Below are positions 1 to 11,146 of a stretch of 64,000 bases of DNA, one piece after another (within the stretch, counting starts at the first letter, position 1; each line of letters begins with the position of its first letter). The position numbers were made by a program, and so were the translations under genes. The stretch spans positions 248,001 to 312,000 of the forward strand of contig NZ_CP067019.1 in NCBI RefSeq assembly GCF_016599715.1. The letters run 5' to 3'. This DNA is from Acinetobacter sp. CS-2. Its GTDB lineage: Bacteria > Pseudomonadota > Gammaproteobacteria > Pseudomonadales > Moraxellaceae. A model generated the notes under the pieces. It was not told the origin of the DNA. It worked only from the letters and a program-made list of their open reading frames with translations, and did no database searches.

Positions 1-663
<663 letters not shown>

Positions 664-842
664 ATACAACACCCAAACAGTTGTTGTATAAAGCATCAAT
701 TAATTCGATATTCAGCAAAACAGCTTGATTTAGTGAACGCTAAAGAACAAAATACGACAGCTCAGATATACCTGTTAATGAATTCTATTTGACCAAGCAT
801 TGGCATCTAAATAAGACCAAACGCAAAGTCATAAACAGTTGT

Positions 843-957
843 GCTGGCGACCATAGCAAGAGTGAACCACCTGATCCCTTCCCGAACTCAGAAGTGAAAC
901 CTCTTAGCGCTGATGGTAGTGTGGGATTACCCATGTGAGAGTAAGTCATCGCCAGCT
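843..957 (+). rRNA. rrf: 5S ribosomal RNA
   Basis: A 115-base 5S rRNA whose ends pair (GCTGGCGACC at the start, CGCCAGC at the end). The internal CCCTTCCCGAACTCAGAAGTGAAAC-type loop is conserved; only part is quoted here. It lies about 180 bases after the 23S end with no tRNA in the spacer, and is followed at once by a terminator, so this is the end of a rrn operon. Confidence 0.96.
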
Positions 958-968
958 CATTATTCCTA

Positions 969-1000
969 AAAAGCCCCTGCCAAGTGCAGGGGCTTTTTTT
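969..1000 (+). terminator. rrn operon terminator
   Basis: Hairpin AGCCCCTGC-caagt-GCAGGGGCT followed by a run of T, just after 5S rRNA. Confidence 0.9.
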
Positions 1001-1310
1001 ATGCAGGGAATTCTTATTAAAAAGAAGAATGATTAAGAATGTATCGGATCTTAAATTGCGCTTTTTATTTGTTCAAAAGTTTGCTTGATTCGCTGCTTTG
1101 TCCGTGTGTTTAACTATAATTATATAAGTGATCACTTACAGGAGAAGCTTTTTTAACTGAGGTGATTATTTGGGGAAAATAAATTAAATTACTGGTTTTG
1201 TATAAATTATAATCAAGCAAGCTGAGTCTAATTCATGCTAAAATACTCGGCTTTCATCTTTGATCTAATTTTCAGATCTTCCATCATCTGCCAGCCGAGA
1301 ATTGCTAGCC
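1001..1310. other. intergenic region upstream of the YgiQ-family gene
   Basis: About 310 AT-rich bases between the rrn terminator and the radical SAM gene. It must hold that gene's promoter, but I see no convincing sigma-70 pair, and no RNA gene or repeat. The base before the start codon shows only a weak ribosome-binding site. Confidence 0.5.
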
Positions 1311-3719
1311 ATGTCTACTGCTTATACCATGCAGACTGCGCCAAAAGCGTTGTTTGATTACGACAAATATTGGGCGTCCTGTTTTGAACCTGCGCCATTT
1401 TTGCCGATGTCACGCGAGGAGATGGATCAACTCGGTTGGGATAGTTGCGACTTTATTTTAGTCTGCGGTGATGCGTATATAGATCATCCCTCTTTCTGTT
1501 CGGGCATTATTGGCCGTACTTTAGAAGCTCAAGGTTTCCGTGTCGGGATTATTGCCCAGCCGGACTGGACCAGCGTGGATGCATTCCGAGTATTGGGTAA
1601 GCCGAATATTGCTTGGGGTGTGACTGCGGGTAATATGGATTCCATGATCAACCGCTACACCGCTGACCGTAAAATCCGTTCAGATGATGCCTATTCTCCA
1701 GACAATGTGCCGAATAAACGTCCTGACCGCGCGGCAACCGTATATTGCCAGCGTGTACGTGAAGCCTATCCTGATGTGCCAGTATTGTTAGGGGGTATTG
1801 AAGCTTCTCTACGTCGTATTGCTCATTATGACTATTGGTCAGATAAAGTCCGTCGTTCGGTATTGATGGATTCTAAAGCTGATCTTCTGATGTACGGTAA
1901 TGGCGAACGCTCGATTGTCGAAGTGATGCACCGTTTGGCTAAAGGTGAAAAAATTACTGACATCACGGATGTCCGTGGTACGGCATTTATTGTCAATAAA
2001 CATAACCGTGCTTCTAAAGCTAAATTCGTTGAAATTGCATCGAATGATGTGGACACCATCGGTCGTGTAGATCCCATCATCAATCCTTATGTGATGACGG
2101 AAGATCTGGATGGTTGTGAAATTGAAAAAGATAAAGGCAATAGTTTAAGCCAGTATCAAGGTTTCCAAAAAGAAGCGGTCGCCAATCCGATTGTCCGTGA
2201 AGGTGACAATCTGGATGCCGATACGCAAATTGTACAGTTACAACCTGCCTCCAAAGCGATTAAACACAAATTACCTCCACGAGAACTGGCGGTCATTCGT
2301 TTGCCTGCTTTTGAAGAAGTGGTCAATGACCCCGTTTTATATGCACATGCCAACCGTATCTTGCATCTGGAAACCAATCCGGGGAATGCGCGTGCCTTAG
2401 TACAAAAGCATGGTGAACGTGATGTGTGGTTGAATGCACCACCTATTCCATTAACCACAGAAGAAATGGATTATGTGTTTGATCTGCCTTATGCACGTCT
2501 GCCACATCCTGCATATGGTAATGCACGTTTCCCTGCTTTTGACATGATCAAATTTTCGGTCAACATCATGCGTGGTTGCTTCGGCGGTTGTACTTTCTGT
2601 TCCATCACGGAACATGAAGGTCGTATTATCCAGAACCGTTCGGAAGACTCAATTCTGCGTGAAGTGGAGAAGATTCGTGATACCGCACCAGGCTTTACCG
2701 GCATTATCTCGGACTTAGGTGGCCCAACGGCTAATATGTACCGTTTGCACTGTAAAGACCCTGAAATTGAAAAAAACTGTCGTAAGCCATCGTGCGTATT
2801 CCCGGGTGTGTGTCAAAACCTACATACCGACCATGCGCCATTGACGCAGTTATACCGTAAAGCACGTGCACTTAAAGGCATCAAGAAAATTCTGATCGGT
2901 TCAGGGTTACGTTATGATCTGGCGGTATTAAACCCTGAATATGTGAAAGAATTGGTCACTCATCACGTGGGTGGTTATCTCAAAATTGCGCCTGAACATA
3001 CCGAAAAAGGTCCATTATCCAAGATGATGAAACCGGGGATTGGCACTTACGACCGTTTCAAACAGATGTTTGATCGCTTTAGTAAGGAAGCCGGCAAAGA
3101 ACAGTATCTGATTCCTTACTTTATCGCGGCGCATCCGGGGACCACCGATTACGATATGATGAACCTGGCGATTTGGTTGAAAAAGAATGGTTTTCGTGCC
3201 GATCAGGTACAAACTTTCTATCCATCGCCAATGGCTACAGCAACCACTATGTATTACACGGGTAAAAATCCGCTGGCAAAAGTGGCGCGTTATACTGAAA
3301 ATGTGGATATTGTGAAAGGTGAGAAACGTCGCCGCTTGCACAAGGCTTTCTTGCGTTATCATGATCCAAATAACTGGCCAATGTTACGTGAAGCTTTGAA
3401 AGAAATGGGCCGCTCAGACTTGATTGGTAATTCGAAACAACATCTGATTCCGAGCTATCAACCGCAAGGCACAGAAGGGCAATATCAGTCGGCACGCAAG
3501 AAAAACTCGACCTTGGCGGGAGATTCTGCAAAACGCACAGGTGAAAATACTGCACGTAATCAATCACGTAATGTTGCCAATACAAATGGCAATAATCGTC
3601 CTAAAAAAGGCCAGATCCTGACTCAACATACTGGTTTACCACCACGTGAAACTGGGGAGAAACGTCCATTTGCGGGTTCTAAATCCAAGATTAAATCTAA
3701 GCCTAAGTCAAAAGCTTGA
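1311..3719 (+). CDS. ygiQ: YgiQ-family radical SAM protein
   Basis: Protein of 802 residues from the ATG at 1311; an upstream in-frame TTG at 1302 is less likely. The N-terminal half is the YgiQ-specific region with a cobalamin-binding-like fold. The radical SAM core follows, with the 4Fe-4S cluster motif CxxxCxxC at C423, C427 and C430 ([11 protein letters not shown]). A second Cys-rich patch ([15 protein letters not shown]) is typical of the family. The last 80 residues are a basic, low-complexity tail rich in Lys, Arg and Asn. The family is widespread in bacteria but the reaction is not established. The gene stands alone and is closed by a strong terminator. Confidence 0.95.
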   Translation: MSTAYTMQTAPKALFDYDKYWASCFEPAPFLPMSREEMDQLGWDSCDFILVCGDAYIDHPSFCSGIIGRTLEAQGFRVGIIAQPDWTSVDAFRVLGKPNIAWGVTAGNMDSMINRYTADRKIRSDDAYSPDNVPNKRPDRAATVYCQRVREAYPDVPVLLGGIEASLRRIAHYDYWSDKVRRSVLMDSKADLLMYGNGERSIVEVMHRLAKGEKITDITDVRGTAFIVNKHNRASKAKFVEIASNDVDTIGRVDPIINPYVMTEDLDGCEIEKDKGNSLSQYQGFQKEAVANPIVREGDNLDADTQIVQLQPASKAIKHKLPPRELAVIRLPAFEEVVNDPVLYAHANRILHLETNPGNARALVQKHGERDVWLNAPPIPLTTEEMDYVFDLPYARLPHPAYGNARFPAFDMIKFSVNIMRGCFGGCTFCSITEHEGRIIQNRSEDSILREVEKIRDTAPGFTGIISDLGGPTANMYRLHCKDPEIEKNCRKPSCVFPGVCQNLHTDHAPLTQLYRKARALKGIKKILIGSGLRYDLAVLNPEYVKELVTHHVGGYLKIAPEHTEKGPLSKMMKPGIGTYDRFKQMFDRFSKEAGKEQYLIPYFIAAHPGTTDYDMMNLAIWLKKNGFRADQVQTFYPSPMATATTMYYTGKNPLAKVARYTENVDIVKGEKRRRLHKAFLRYHDPNNWPMLREALKEMGRSDLIGNSKQHLIPSYQPQGTEGQYQSARKKNSTLAGDSAKRTGENTARNQSRNVANTNGNNRPKKGQILTQHTGLPPRETGEKRPFAGSKSKIKSKPKSKA

Positions 3720-3728
3720 TTTAAAAAT

Positions 3729-3759
3729 AAAAAAAGGACGCTCAGGCGTTCTTTTTTTA
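3729..3759 (+). terminator. terminator after ygiQ
   Basis: GGACGC-tcag-GCGTTC hairpin with A-rich 5' side and T7 tail immediately after the ygiQ stop. Confidence 0.85.
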
Positions 3760-4069
3760 TCATTCAATTAAATAGCCCTCTAATGAAAACAGCTCATCGG
3801 AATTGTAGGACAATATTCAAAAGTAGTCTTGCATCCCTACTGTGCCTTGAGCTACAGTAATTTGGTGTCAGATAATGGATGAATCCTAGGCATAGATGTA
3901 AAAAATAAAATCAGTGCAACTTTTTGTCAGCATTTATAATGTTTTCGTCATGATTAAATGCAGTTCGTTTGCTTGAAATATTTAATAAAAATAAGCGTTG
4001 TATACTGAGGTTGATAACAAGCATCGGTGTGACACCGGAAAGACTATAAAAAATTAAAGGATTAAGAGG
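3760..4069. other. intergenic region before the DUF2726 gene
   Basis: About 310 bases, AT-rich, with no ORF of note. A small GC hairpin (CGGTGTGACACCG, about 4025-4037) lies in the presumed leader of the next gene; its meaning is unknown. Confidence 0.4.
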
Positions 4070-4615
4070 ATGATAATTTATATTTTGGTCGGAAGTTTAC
4101 TTCTGTTTGGCATTCTGTTGAAGGCTTGGAAAAGTCTGGAAGGTAGTGCTAAACAGCAAGATAGTGCTTTAAAACAAAGAGCTATTTTTAATATTAGTGA
4201 ACAGATCACATTTACACGCCTTAAAGAAATATTGCCGCGCAGTACTGTGTTGGCTCATGTTTCATTTGATGCCTTGTTGACGACCAAATACAGCCGTACC
4301 CGCCATAAATATCGCAATATGGTGGCAGATTTTGTGATTCTGGATGAACATCATCAGGTGCTTGCGATTATTGCATTGGATGATCCTATGGCCTTACGCC
4401 ATCCGCAAAATGCCCAGTATCAGGATGCGCTGTTGGCGATGGCCGGGTATCGGGTGATTCGCTATGAAGATGTACCGGAATATTTTCAGTTAAGACAAGA
4501 TTTTTTAATTGAAAACCCTACTGATTTTCAGCTAGATGAGTTAACAGAAGTTTCAATAAAAAAGTATGATTTTTATCCAGATTTGGGCCGAAAGAAAATC
4601 CGCCTGTTAGGTTAA
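4070..4615 (+). CDS. membrane-anchored DUF2726 family protein
   Basis: A 181-residue protein with one N-terminal membrane segment (about residues 2-18, MIIYILVGSLLLFGIL), then a soluble DUF2726-like domain. Within it, VADFVILDEHHQVLAIIALDD and the later YRVIRYEDVPEYF resemble the core of nuclease-fold DUF2726 proteins (D-x-V then E/D near a conserved R). No biochemical role is known. It starts after an AAAGGATTAAGAGG ribosome-binding region and ends just before a terminator, so it is monocistronic. Confidence 0.8.
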   Translation: MIIYILVGSLLLFGILLKAWKSLEGSAKQQDSALKQRAIFNISEQITFTRLKEILPRSTVLAHVSFDALLTTKYSRTRHKYRNMVADFVILDEHHQVLAIIALDDPMALRHPQNAQYQDALLAMAGYRVIRYEDVPEYFQLRQDFLIENPTDFQLDELTEVSIKKYDFYPDLGRKKIRLLG

Positions 4616-4622
4616 ATCACTA

Positions 4623-4652
4623 TAAGCATGAAGACTGTTCATGCTTATTTTT
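4623..4652 (+). terminator. terminator between DUF2726 and RidA-type genes
   Basis: AAGCATGAA-gact-TTCATGCTT stem followed by ATTTTTT. It lies between two convergent genes and may serve both strands. Confidence 0.8.
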
Positions 4653-4658
4653 TGGCTT

Positions 4659-5018
4659 TTAATTCGATGCACGAACAGCAGTGACAGTCATTTCTACCAG
4701 AACGTCAGGGGCATATAGTTTTGCCTCGACACAGGTGCGGGGCAGGGCTTCAATATCAGCGACCCACGCATCCCAGACCTCATTCATCGCCGCATAGTCA
4801 TTTTCAATATCTTTTAAATAAATGGTCACAGACATAATTTGGCTCTTGTCTGTACCTGCATCCGCCAGCAAGCGATCAATAATTTCCAGGGTTTGCCGTG
4901 TCTGACCTTTAATATCCAGCGTGGTATCTGTAGCCAATTGACCAGCCAGATGTACTAGGTTGCCTGAAATGGCAATTTCAGAAAAGCGCTTTTCAACATG
5001 CAGACGTTGTACTGTCAT
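4659..5018 (-). CDS. RidA/YjgF family protein
   Basis: A 119-residue protein of the RidA (YjgF/YER057c/UK114) family. It carries the family's central GQxxxD-like segment (GQLATDTTLDIKGQTRQTLE) and the C-terminal PRTCVEAKLY signature, with the conserved Arg that contacts ligand carboxylates in the deaminase subgroup. RidA proteins hydrolyse reactive enamine/imine intermediates made by PLP enzymes, but many paralogues have other or unknown roles. The subgroup is not clear (the sequence looks closer to the YoaB/YjgH side), so the exact substrate is left open. It is monocistronic and convergent with the DUF2726 gene. Confidence 0.88.
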   Translation of the reverse strand: MTVQRLHVEKRFSEIAISGNLVHLAGQLATDTTLDIKGQTRQTLEIIDRLLADAGTDKSQIMSVTIYLKDIENDYAAMNEVWDAWVADIEALPRTCVEAKLYAPDVLVEMTVTAVRASN

Positions 5019-5297
5019 AATATAAGTCCTTTATTTTCGGCATAATTGCTGCGAGCCATATCTTGGTCATACAGCCTGCAGCCAGGTAGATGGCAACATC
5101 ATAATGCCATGAGCCCTTACCGTAAATCACTCATCGCGCAGTTATTGTTGGGGTATAGCTAACGCTGTACGTGCATGGAGTTAAAGTAATAGGGTAGTTA
5201 TACTAAGCTATTTACGTACAGAGCTTAGGTCATTTCCTTTAAGCCTTAATGCTCAACTAAAATTATGCTATAAAATACTAATTAAAATAGGAATTTT

Positions 5298-5729
5298 ATG
5301 AAAATAATAATTTTATTCGGCTCTATGATGCTTCTTACTGGGTGCGCTACAACTAAAATCACACCTGTACAATTAAGCCAAGGGGAAAAGATTCAAAAAG
5401 TTTGTATAAAGCATAACCATAAAGTGATAGTTCAAAATCTAGAGGACATCATTACTTCTCGTTTGGAATATCACAATATTGTTACTCAAGTTTATAGTGG
5501 GGAAAGACCAGAACTATGTGAATATTCACTCAGGTATGTAGCATATCAAAAGTGGGATTTTTCAATGGTACTTACTCAGGCACAATTAATTCTCTATAAA
5601 AATGAAAAACGAATTGGGGTTGCTGAATACAAATTACATGCTGGGGGATTATTAAATCCTACTAAGTACAAAAGTAATGAATCCAAAATAGAACCGTTAG
5701 TGGATCAGTTAATTGGGGAAATTCAATAA
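5298..5729 (+). CDS. Sbal_3080-type small lipoprotein
   Basis: A 143-residue lipoprotein: signal peptide MKIIILFGSMMLLTGC with lipobox LTGC, cleavage before Cys16. The mature protein has the VCIKHN....V..LE..I.SRLE.H.I pattern I associate with the Sbal_3080 lipoprotein family, whose function is unknown. Its stop codon overlaps the start of the following broken lipoprotein gene (TAATG at 5727-5731), so the two formed an operon. Start is supported by AATAGGAATTTT upstream of the ATG. Confidence 0.8.
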   Translation: MKIIILFGSMMLLTGCATTKITPVQLSQGEKIQKVCIKHNHKVIVQNLEDIITSRLEYHNIVTQVYSGERPELCEYSLRYVAYQKWDFSMVLTQAQLILYKNEKRIGVAEYKLHAGGLLNPTKYKSNESKIEPLVDQLIGEIQ

Positions 5730-6096
5730 TGACATTTATGAAAGTTAAAGTACTGGTTATTAGCGTGCTGATTTTAACTGGTTGTGCAACAGCAGATATT
5801 GTTCCTATTGGTAGAGATACCTAGATGATTTCTCAAATGTCAGCTGGTGGAGTATTTACCAATACTTCCAAACTTAAGTCAGATGTAATTTTAAGAGCTA
5901 ATGCCTTTGCCGAAAGTAAAAATAAGATCGCTATCCCTGTTGCATCCACTGCACAATCTGCTGTTCCAGGTAGACTTCCTAGTTTTGAATATCAGTTTCG
6001 ATTAGTTGATAAGGATGATCCTAAGCTATTGGTAATGAATTGCGCTCTACTCCTGACAAAATAAACGAAGAAAGAACCATATTGAAGCACGCGTAA
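5729..6096 (+). pseudogene. disrupted lipoprotein gene (in-frame TAG, probable frameshift)
   Basis: Reading from ATG 5729 gives a clear lipoprotein signal with lipobox LTGC and then an in-frame amber TAG at 5822-5824 after ...VPIGRDT. The same frame continues at once with an ATG and 79 sensible residues (MISQMSAGGVFTNTSKL...GRLPSFEYQFRLVDKDDPK), so the stop looks like a single-base change of one codon, probably Tyr. Near 6025 the frame seems to be lost: another frame continues with charged residues to a TAA at 6096. The gene overlaps the upstream lipoprotein gene. Function unknown. A fragment starting at 5825 lacks the export signal. Confidence 0.7.
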
Positions 6097-6138
6097 GCTT
6101 CTTAAAATTGTTTCATCTATGTATATGATTTATCTAAA

Positions 6139-6170
6139 GCAGAAAGTCCGCCTAGTTGCGGACTTTATTG
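6139..6170 (+). terminator. probable terminator after the lipoprotein pair
   Basis: AAAGTCCGC-ctagtt-GCGGACTTT hairpin with a weak T tail (ATTGC). Confidence 0.55.
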
Positions 6171-6331
6171 CATTATCGCCTGTCAAAAATCTATCACTGC
6201 ACTATGGTTACCACAGCAGAGACTTTTAAAATAACAGGGACCAGCAGAAGATACCGTAGCAAATCGGAGTGATCGAGAGTAGCTTGTATAAAATGCTTCA
6301 GTGCAGTAGGAGATATGCTGTTTTTAGGAAT

Positions 6332-6517
6332 TTATAGAGATATATGCAGAAGAAATGCGAGCGAGGGACCATGCGGTTCAACAGAGTTGCCCTGTAATAT
6401 TCGGATTTGATCGTCACGCCAATCACAGGACAGCATGCTAAAAGTAAAGGTGATTTTTAGCATCTCGGCGGTTACATGGATAAATGTATCGCGCCCATAG
6501 AGTACCGCAAAAATCAT
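6332..6517 (-). CDS. small hypothetical protein (doubtful)
   Basis: A 61-residue frame between the lipoprotein pair and dinB. Codon use is plausible, and it is the only candidate in the 500-base stretch 6065-6574. No motif, signal peptide or convincing ribosome-binding site is seen. It could be a real small gene, a remnant of a longer one, or noise. Confidence 0.3.
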   Translation of the reverse strand: MIFAVLYGRDTFIHVTAEMLKITFTFSMLSCDWRDDQIRILQGNSVEPHGPSLAFLLHISL

Positions 6518-6574
6518 GCTTGTGTGTAATCAATTGGTCTAATTTCATTCTTTTGGTTGAAAAACATGCAAACT

Positions 6575-7630
6575 CTACCAGAGAGAAAGCTGTGACTGAT
6601 CTTGCTGCTCCGAAAGCTGGTACAGCCCAACGCCAATGAGACGAAACTGAAAATGTTCTGGAATATGCATTTCAATGAGTAGCTGTTGCAGTACCTGTTC
6701 CAGTTGTTGCCGATTTTGCAAAGGCTGTTTAAAACTCTTGCTGTGTTGCAAGACCTGAAAATTTTTTAGCTTGAGTTTGGCCGAAACCCCACGTGCACAG
6801 AGTTGTTTGCGCTCTAGACTGTTCCAGACCTGATCAATCAGTCGAGGCCAAGCATTCTGGCATTGTATTAAGGTCAGGTCATCATCAAAGGTGGTTTCCT
6901 TGGAAATTTGCTGGCGTTCACGTTCAACTTGTACAGGCCGTTCATCAATACCCTGGGCATAGAGAAAAAGTCGTTTGCCATATTTGCCAAAATGCTGAAC
7001 CAGCACATTTTGCTCAATTTTTTGTAAATCTCCCAGCGTTTGTAATTGCAGCAACTTGAGCTTTTCTTGCATCACTTTTCCCACACCGGGAATTTTTTTT
7101 AGCGGTAAATTCTGAATAAAATGCTGCACCTGTGAGGGCTTAATGATACAAATGCCATCCGGTTTGTTCCAGTCTGAAGCAATTTTGGCTAAAAATTTAT
7201 TGGGTGCTACCCCGGCAGAGGCGGTTAAACCTGTAATTTTGAAAATATCTTCCCGTATACGCATCGCAACTTCAGTAGCACTTGGAATATTTTGCAGATT
7301 TTCTGTGACATCCAGATAAGCTTCATCTAAAGATAAGGGTTCAATCAGCGGCGTGTAACGCTGGAACACCTGATGAATCTGGGCGGAGATGGCACGGTAT
7401 TTTTCAAAATTGGGTTCAATCACCACTACGTGTGGACAAAGCTTTCGGCCTTGTGCCATCGACATGGCAGAGCGCAATCCAAACTCGCGCGCAGGGTAGG
7501 ACGCTGCACAAATCACGGCCCTTGGATGATGGGAAGACACGACCACCGGCAAATGCTTTAACTCCGGTCGGTCTTTGAGTTCCACAGATGCAAAAAAGGC
7601 ATCCATATCGATGTGAATGATTTTTCTCAT
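6575..7630 (-). CDS. dinB: DNA polymerase IV (Y family)
   Basis: A 351-residue Y-family translesion polymerase of full length. Catalytic acidic residues are visible at [12 protein letters not shown] (about residues 6-17) and SLDEAYLD (about 103-110). The helix-hairpin-helix region [15 protein letters not shown] and the little-finger domain follow. DinB bypasses lesions in DNA and raises untargeted mutation under stress. The usual beta-clamp-binding end is recognisable as a C-terminal QSQLSLW. No LexA-type box is expected in Acinetobacter and none is claimed. Confidence 0.96.
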   Translation of the reverse strand: MRKIIHIDMDAFFASVELKDRPELKHLPVVVSSHHPRAVICAASYPAREFGLRSAMSMAQGRKLCPHVVVIEPNFEKYRAISAQIHQVFQRYTPLIEPLSLDEAYLDVTENLQNIPSATEVAMRIREDIFKITGLTASAGVAPNKFLAKIASDWNKPDGICIIKPSQVQHFIQNLPLKKIPGVGKVMQEKLKLLQLQTLGDLQKIEQNVLVQHFGKYGKRLFLYAQGIDERPVQVERERQQISKETTFDDDLTLIQCQNAWPRLIDQVWNSLERKQLCARGVSAKLKLKNFQVLQHSKSFKQPLQNRQQLEQVLQQLLIEMHIPEHFQFRLIGVGLYQLSEQQDQSQLSLW

Positions 7631-7677
7631 GCAGTCCCAAACTCTGCCTGTATGCGCTGGGCTTCAGTATCTCATCT

Positions 7678-8702
7678 TCATGGGTCAGATTGTAGAGCAG
7701 GATCAAGTGGATACGACACAGGTTGACTAAGTAAAACCAGCCGGGTGTTTTGTTGCTCCGCTGCTTGAATCAGAATCTTGAGGCTTTGCTCGGTGTGATC
7801 TGCCAGATAAGGTAAAAATTCCAAAGGCTGATCAATCGGCTGGAAAAAGTTATCCCAGTGAATTGGCATCACGACTTTATGCTTTAAGCTTCTCAGGGTT
7901 TGATCGAGATAGTGCTGCTGAAATTCTTTCGATTGGCGTGACAGTTGGGCAATGCCTAAAAATAGCGTATCGACTTGCAAGTTCCTGAGTTGATCTGGAA
8001 TGGCACCAGTACCGGCTTTGACTAAAATACGATGTCCTGAATGTTCAATCAGATAGTCAAAACTATGGCCTTCTTTAAATTCAGAAAAACGGGCAGGAAG
8101 TTGCAGAGGCTGTTTAATTTCCTCACCGAGGTCATTATTGACTGCTGTTGCTGGCGTATGCTGGGAGGGAATGGTCATTACTTTGAATTGCCCAAAACTG
8201 ATGAATTTAAAAGACTGAACCTGGATGAGTTGCTGTTCTGCAATATGGCCGCCACGGGCGATATTTAAGGTGCTGCTTGAACCGATAATTTTCGTATTTG
8301 GAAGTCTTTTGCCAAGTTCGGCAATATCCAGCGTATGGTCATAATGTGAATGGGTCACCAGTATGGCTTGGGTTCGCTGTAACTGCTGCTGTTGCACGAT
8401 ATGTTGAATGACTTGAGGCTGACTTTGAATTTTGCTGAACAGCACCTCTGCAATGGAAGGACGACTAAAGAAACCGTCAATTAAAATTTGGGTTTTGCCA
8501 TTATCGAACAGTAGGGTGGAAATGCCAAAGAATTTGACCTGGAGCTTTGAAGACGGCGCTGTTTTTTCAGAGGGTGAATATTACCATTTTTGAAAATCAG
8601 ACACCTGACCTGAAGGCTGCAGCAGCAAAACCATTGCAGCTACTCCAACGAGTATGCTGATGCCTACTCCCACAACAGCCAAAATCCTTTTTGATTTGCC
8701 AT
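7678..8702 (-). pseudogene. MBL-fold metallo-hydrolase, disrupted at the 5' end
   Basis: The metal-binding motif THSHYDHTLD and the later histidine IHWDNF identify a metallo-beta-lactamase-fold hydrolase of the UlaG-like type. The frame is open upstream without an ATG through a sensible N-terminus (KTAPSSKLQVKFFGISTLL). It then meets an in-frame TAA at 8583-8581, and before that continues as a membrane anchor (ILAVVGVGISILVGVAAMVL). That anchor joins the ATG at 8702 only if one base is added to the five-T run at 8688-8692 (A run on the coding strand). Two lesions thus separate the membrane anchor from the catalytic domain. A GTG at 8445 could start a 255-residue remnant lacking the first strands. 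Confidence 0.75.
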
Positions 8703-8763
8703 AAATTTCCCGTTTTTATGCAGTTTGATTTTTTATTGGGATTAGAGAAGTGGAGTTATCTTG

Positions 8764-9549
8764 TTATTTTTTCGGTAAATTTTCCACCTTGTTCAGTGGA
8801 TAGATTCCATTGCGTTCTAAAAATCGTGTCCAGTCATCCTCATCACCATTAAACACATTTAAGTCGACGGTTTTGTTAATGCCCTTGATGGTACCCTGAT
8901 TGGTATGCTGCCAGAACAGCCATTTTGGCTTGCCTTTTAAATCCGGTTTGCCTTTGTATTCACGTACCCAAAGAGGTGTTTTTATAAATTCCCCAGCCAG
9001 AATAATGTTATAGAAGGCTTTGGAGGTATAAAAAATCGGTTGTTTGCCATAATGCTGATACAGCCGGTCATGCATGACCTGAATTTCTTTTAGCAGTTGT
9101 TCCTTGGTATAGGTATTGATGCAGTTGCTGTCATATTCCAGATCAATCACTGGAGGCAAGGCATTGGCTTTATTGGGTACAGTTTCAATAAAATTTTGCG
9201 CCTGAACTTCGCCATCCCTGCATAAACGATAAAAATGATAGGCACCCACGGTGAAACCATGTTCACGGGCTTGCAGCCAGTAATCCTGAAATTTTCGATC
9301 TTTAAAATCACCACCTTCGGTCGCTTTCAGATAAACAAATCGATAGGTTTTGGGTGAAATCTGTTGCCATTGAATGTCGCCCTGATGATGCGATACGTCA
9401 AAACCTTTGACCGGATACTCCTGTGCCGAAGCAGGATTATGATGAAACACAAAAACATACAATACGATTGCAACACAGCTCAGCAACAGGCCGATGCAAG
9501 AAGCATACAGTTTGTGATGATGGTGCTTGGCAAATCGTTTATTAGACAT
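8764..9549 (-). CDS. GH25 family lysozyme (N-acetylmuramidase)
   Basis: A 261-residue protein with one N-terminal membrane segment (about residues 14-35) followed by a glycoside hydrolase family 25 domain. Family hallmarks are visible: KGFDVSHHQG near residue 48, KATEG near 75 and the catalytic PVIDLEYD near 133. GH25 enzymes cleave the beta-1,4 bond between MurNAc and GlcNAc in peptidoglycan; the anchor or uncleaved signal places it in the periplasm. No phage genes flank it, so it reads as a chromosomal cell-wall hydrolase. Confidence 0.9.
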   Translation of the reverse strand: MSNKRFAKHHHHKLYASCIGLLLSCVAIVLYVFVFHHNPASAQEYPVKGFDVSHHQGDIQWQQISPKTYRFVYLKATEGGDFKDRKFQDYWLQAREHGFTVGAYHFYRLCRDGEVQAQNFIETVPNKANALPPVIDLEYDSNCINTYTKEQLLKEIQVMHDRLYQHYGKQPIFYTSKAFYNIILAGEFIKTPLWVREYKGKPDLKGKPKWLFWQHTNQGTIKGINKTVDLNVFNGDEDDWTRFLERNGIYPLNKVENLPKK

Positions 9550-9635
9550 AGATAATTTAGGCGTGATTTATCAAACACATGATAACGCGATCTTAACATT
9601 CAGACCACGTTGTTTCTGATGTCATCTGATTCTAC

Positions 9636-11021
9636 TTAGGTGTGACGTGGAATTTGCCAGAAAATGGCTGCGGTAATCAGATTAATGCAGCCGAGGAAAA
9701 TCAGTGTGGTATGGAAAGCTGTCACGATCTGCTCGCTACCGAAATAGGCGGTAAACAGGTTGACCAAGGTTCCGGCCAAAGCCACGCCGATACTCATCGA
9801 TACCATCATGATCATTGACAAAAAGCTGTTGCCACTACTGGCATCTTGCTGAGGTAAATCCTTCAGGGTCAGGGTATTCATGGAGACAAACTGCAAAGAA
9901 TTTAGTATGCCGAAAACAAAGAAATGTAAGGCTCTTAACCAAGTTGGGGTATCCGCCGTAGTGAGGGCAAAACTGGCAATACATGCTCCGACCAATAAGG
10001 TATTGACCAGTAATACCTGGCGATACCCAAAGCGTTGAATAATCTGGCGAATAATCGGCTTGGAAGCTAGAGAACCCAGTACTGTCGGAATCATCAACAG
10101 ACCGGTAATAAATGGCTCAAAGCCAAAGGCAACCTGCAACATCAGCGGAATTAAAAAAGGTATCGCGTTGCCGCCTAAGCGGGCAAAGAAATTACCGATA
10201 ATGCCTATAGCATAAATTTTATTGCTAAATAATGTACTGCGGAACAGCGCATTGTGATGTGTATGGGCATGAATGGCATAGATAATCGCTGCCAAGACAC
10301 CCGCAAGTACCAGACCTATACTCCACCATAGCGATTGATGGGGGCTGGCAAAATTTTCAATGCCCAGTGAAAGTCCCACCATGGCAATCACCAGCAAGAT
10401 AAAACCTGAAAAATCAAAAGATTTGACAGCAGGTTCAGTGACGTTCGGCATGGCCTTCAAGGTAATTAGAACGCCTAACAGTCCCATCGGAATATTAATT
10501 AAAAAAATCCAGTGCCATGTTGTCACTTCGACCATCCATCCGCCCAATGTCGGACCAATCAAGGGACCCATCAGACCAGCTAAACTCATCAAGCTCATGG
10601 CAGATAAAAACTGGGTACGCGGAATGACCTTGAGCATTGCCAGTCGGCCTACAGGAAGTAACAATGCACCGCCAATGCCCTGAATGACTCGATAAAAGAG
10701 CAGCTGGTTTAAACTGCTGGATAGTCCGCAGCCCAGTGATGCCAAGGTAAAAATAATAATGGCCGCAAAGTAGGTATTGCGCACACCAAAACGGTCGGCC
10801 AGCCATCCGCTTAAAGGAATACAGGCAGCGACCGAAAGCACATAGGCCACCACCACACTATGCATCTGGAGCGGATCTTCAGCCAGATTGGCTGCCATGG
10901 CGGGAATTGCCGTATTGACAATGGTGGTATCCAAACCTTGCATAAAAAAACCGATTGATACCAACAACACTAACAGGCGGAATTCAGGTTGTAGGGCTTG
11001 ATGCGAAGGAGTGGCGTTCAT
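9636..11021 (-). CDS. MFS drug transporter, DHA2 (EmrB/QacA/MdtD) type
   Basis: A 461-residue polytopic membrane protein. The N-terminal motif GLDTTIVNTAIPAMA and LADRFGVRNTY (MFS motif A), plus the motif-C stretch GLMGPLIGPTLGGWMVE, place it in the drug:H+ antiporter-2 group (14 membrane segments), close to MdtD-like proteins. It probably exports small hydrophobic compounds; the substrate cannot be read from sequence. No MarR/TetR-type regulator is adjacent. Confidence 0.88.
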   Translation of the reverse strand: MNATPSHQALQPEFRLLVLLVSIGFFMQGLDTTIVNTAIPAMAANLAEDPLQMHSVVVAYVLSVAACIPLSGWLADRFGVRNTYFAAIIIFTLASLGCGLSSSLNQLLFYRVIQGIGGALLLPVGRLAMLKVIPRTQFLSAMSLMSLAGLMGPLIGPTLGGWMVEVTTWHWIFLINIPMGLLGVLITLKAMPNVTEPAVKSFDFSGFILLVIAMVGLSLGIENFASPHQSLWWSIGLVLAGVLAAIIYAIHAHTHHNALFRSTLFSNKIYAIGIIGNFFARLGGNAIPFLIPLMLQVAFGFEPFITGLLMIPTVLGSLASKPIIRQIIQRFGYRQVLLVNTLLVGACIASFALTTADTPTWLRALHFFVFGILNSLQFVSMNTLTLKDLPQQDASSGNSFLSMIMMVSMSIGVALAGTLVNLFTAYFGSEQIVTAFHTTLIFLGCINLITAAIFWQIPRHT

Positions 11022-11146
11022 AACAATATTAAAGTGATTTTTTACAGAGTTTAAAGCAATCCGTTTAAAGTGGTGTAAGAAAAAGTTGTGCTATCCATTA
11101 TGGGATAGCACTGTCTGGAGTTCACTTTTTATGTCCTGGTTTGGAC

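Noticed and set aside
4020..4069. Riboswitch-like hairpin before the DUF2726 gene
   Set aside because: Only one short stem, with no conserved core that I recognise.
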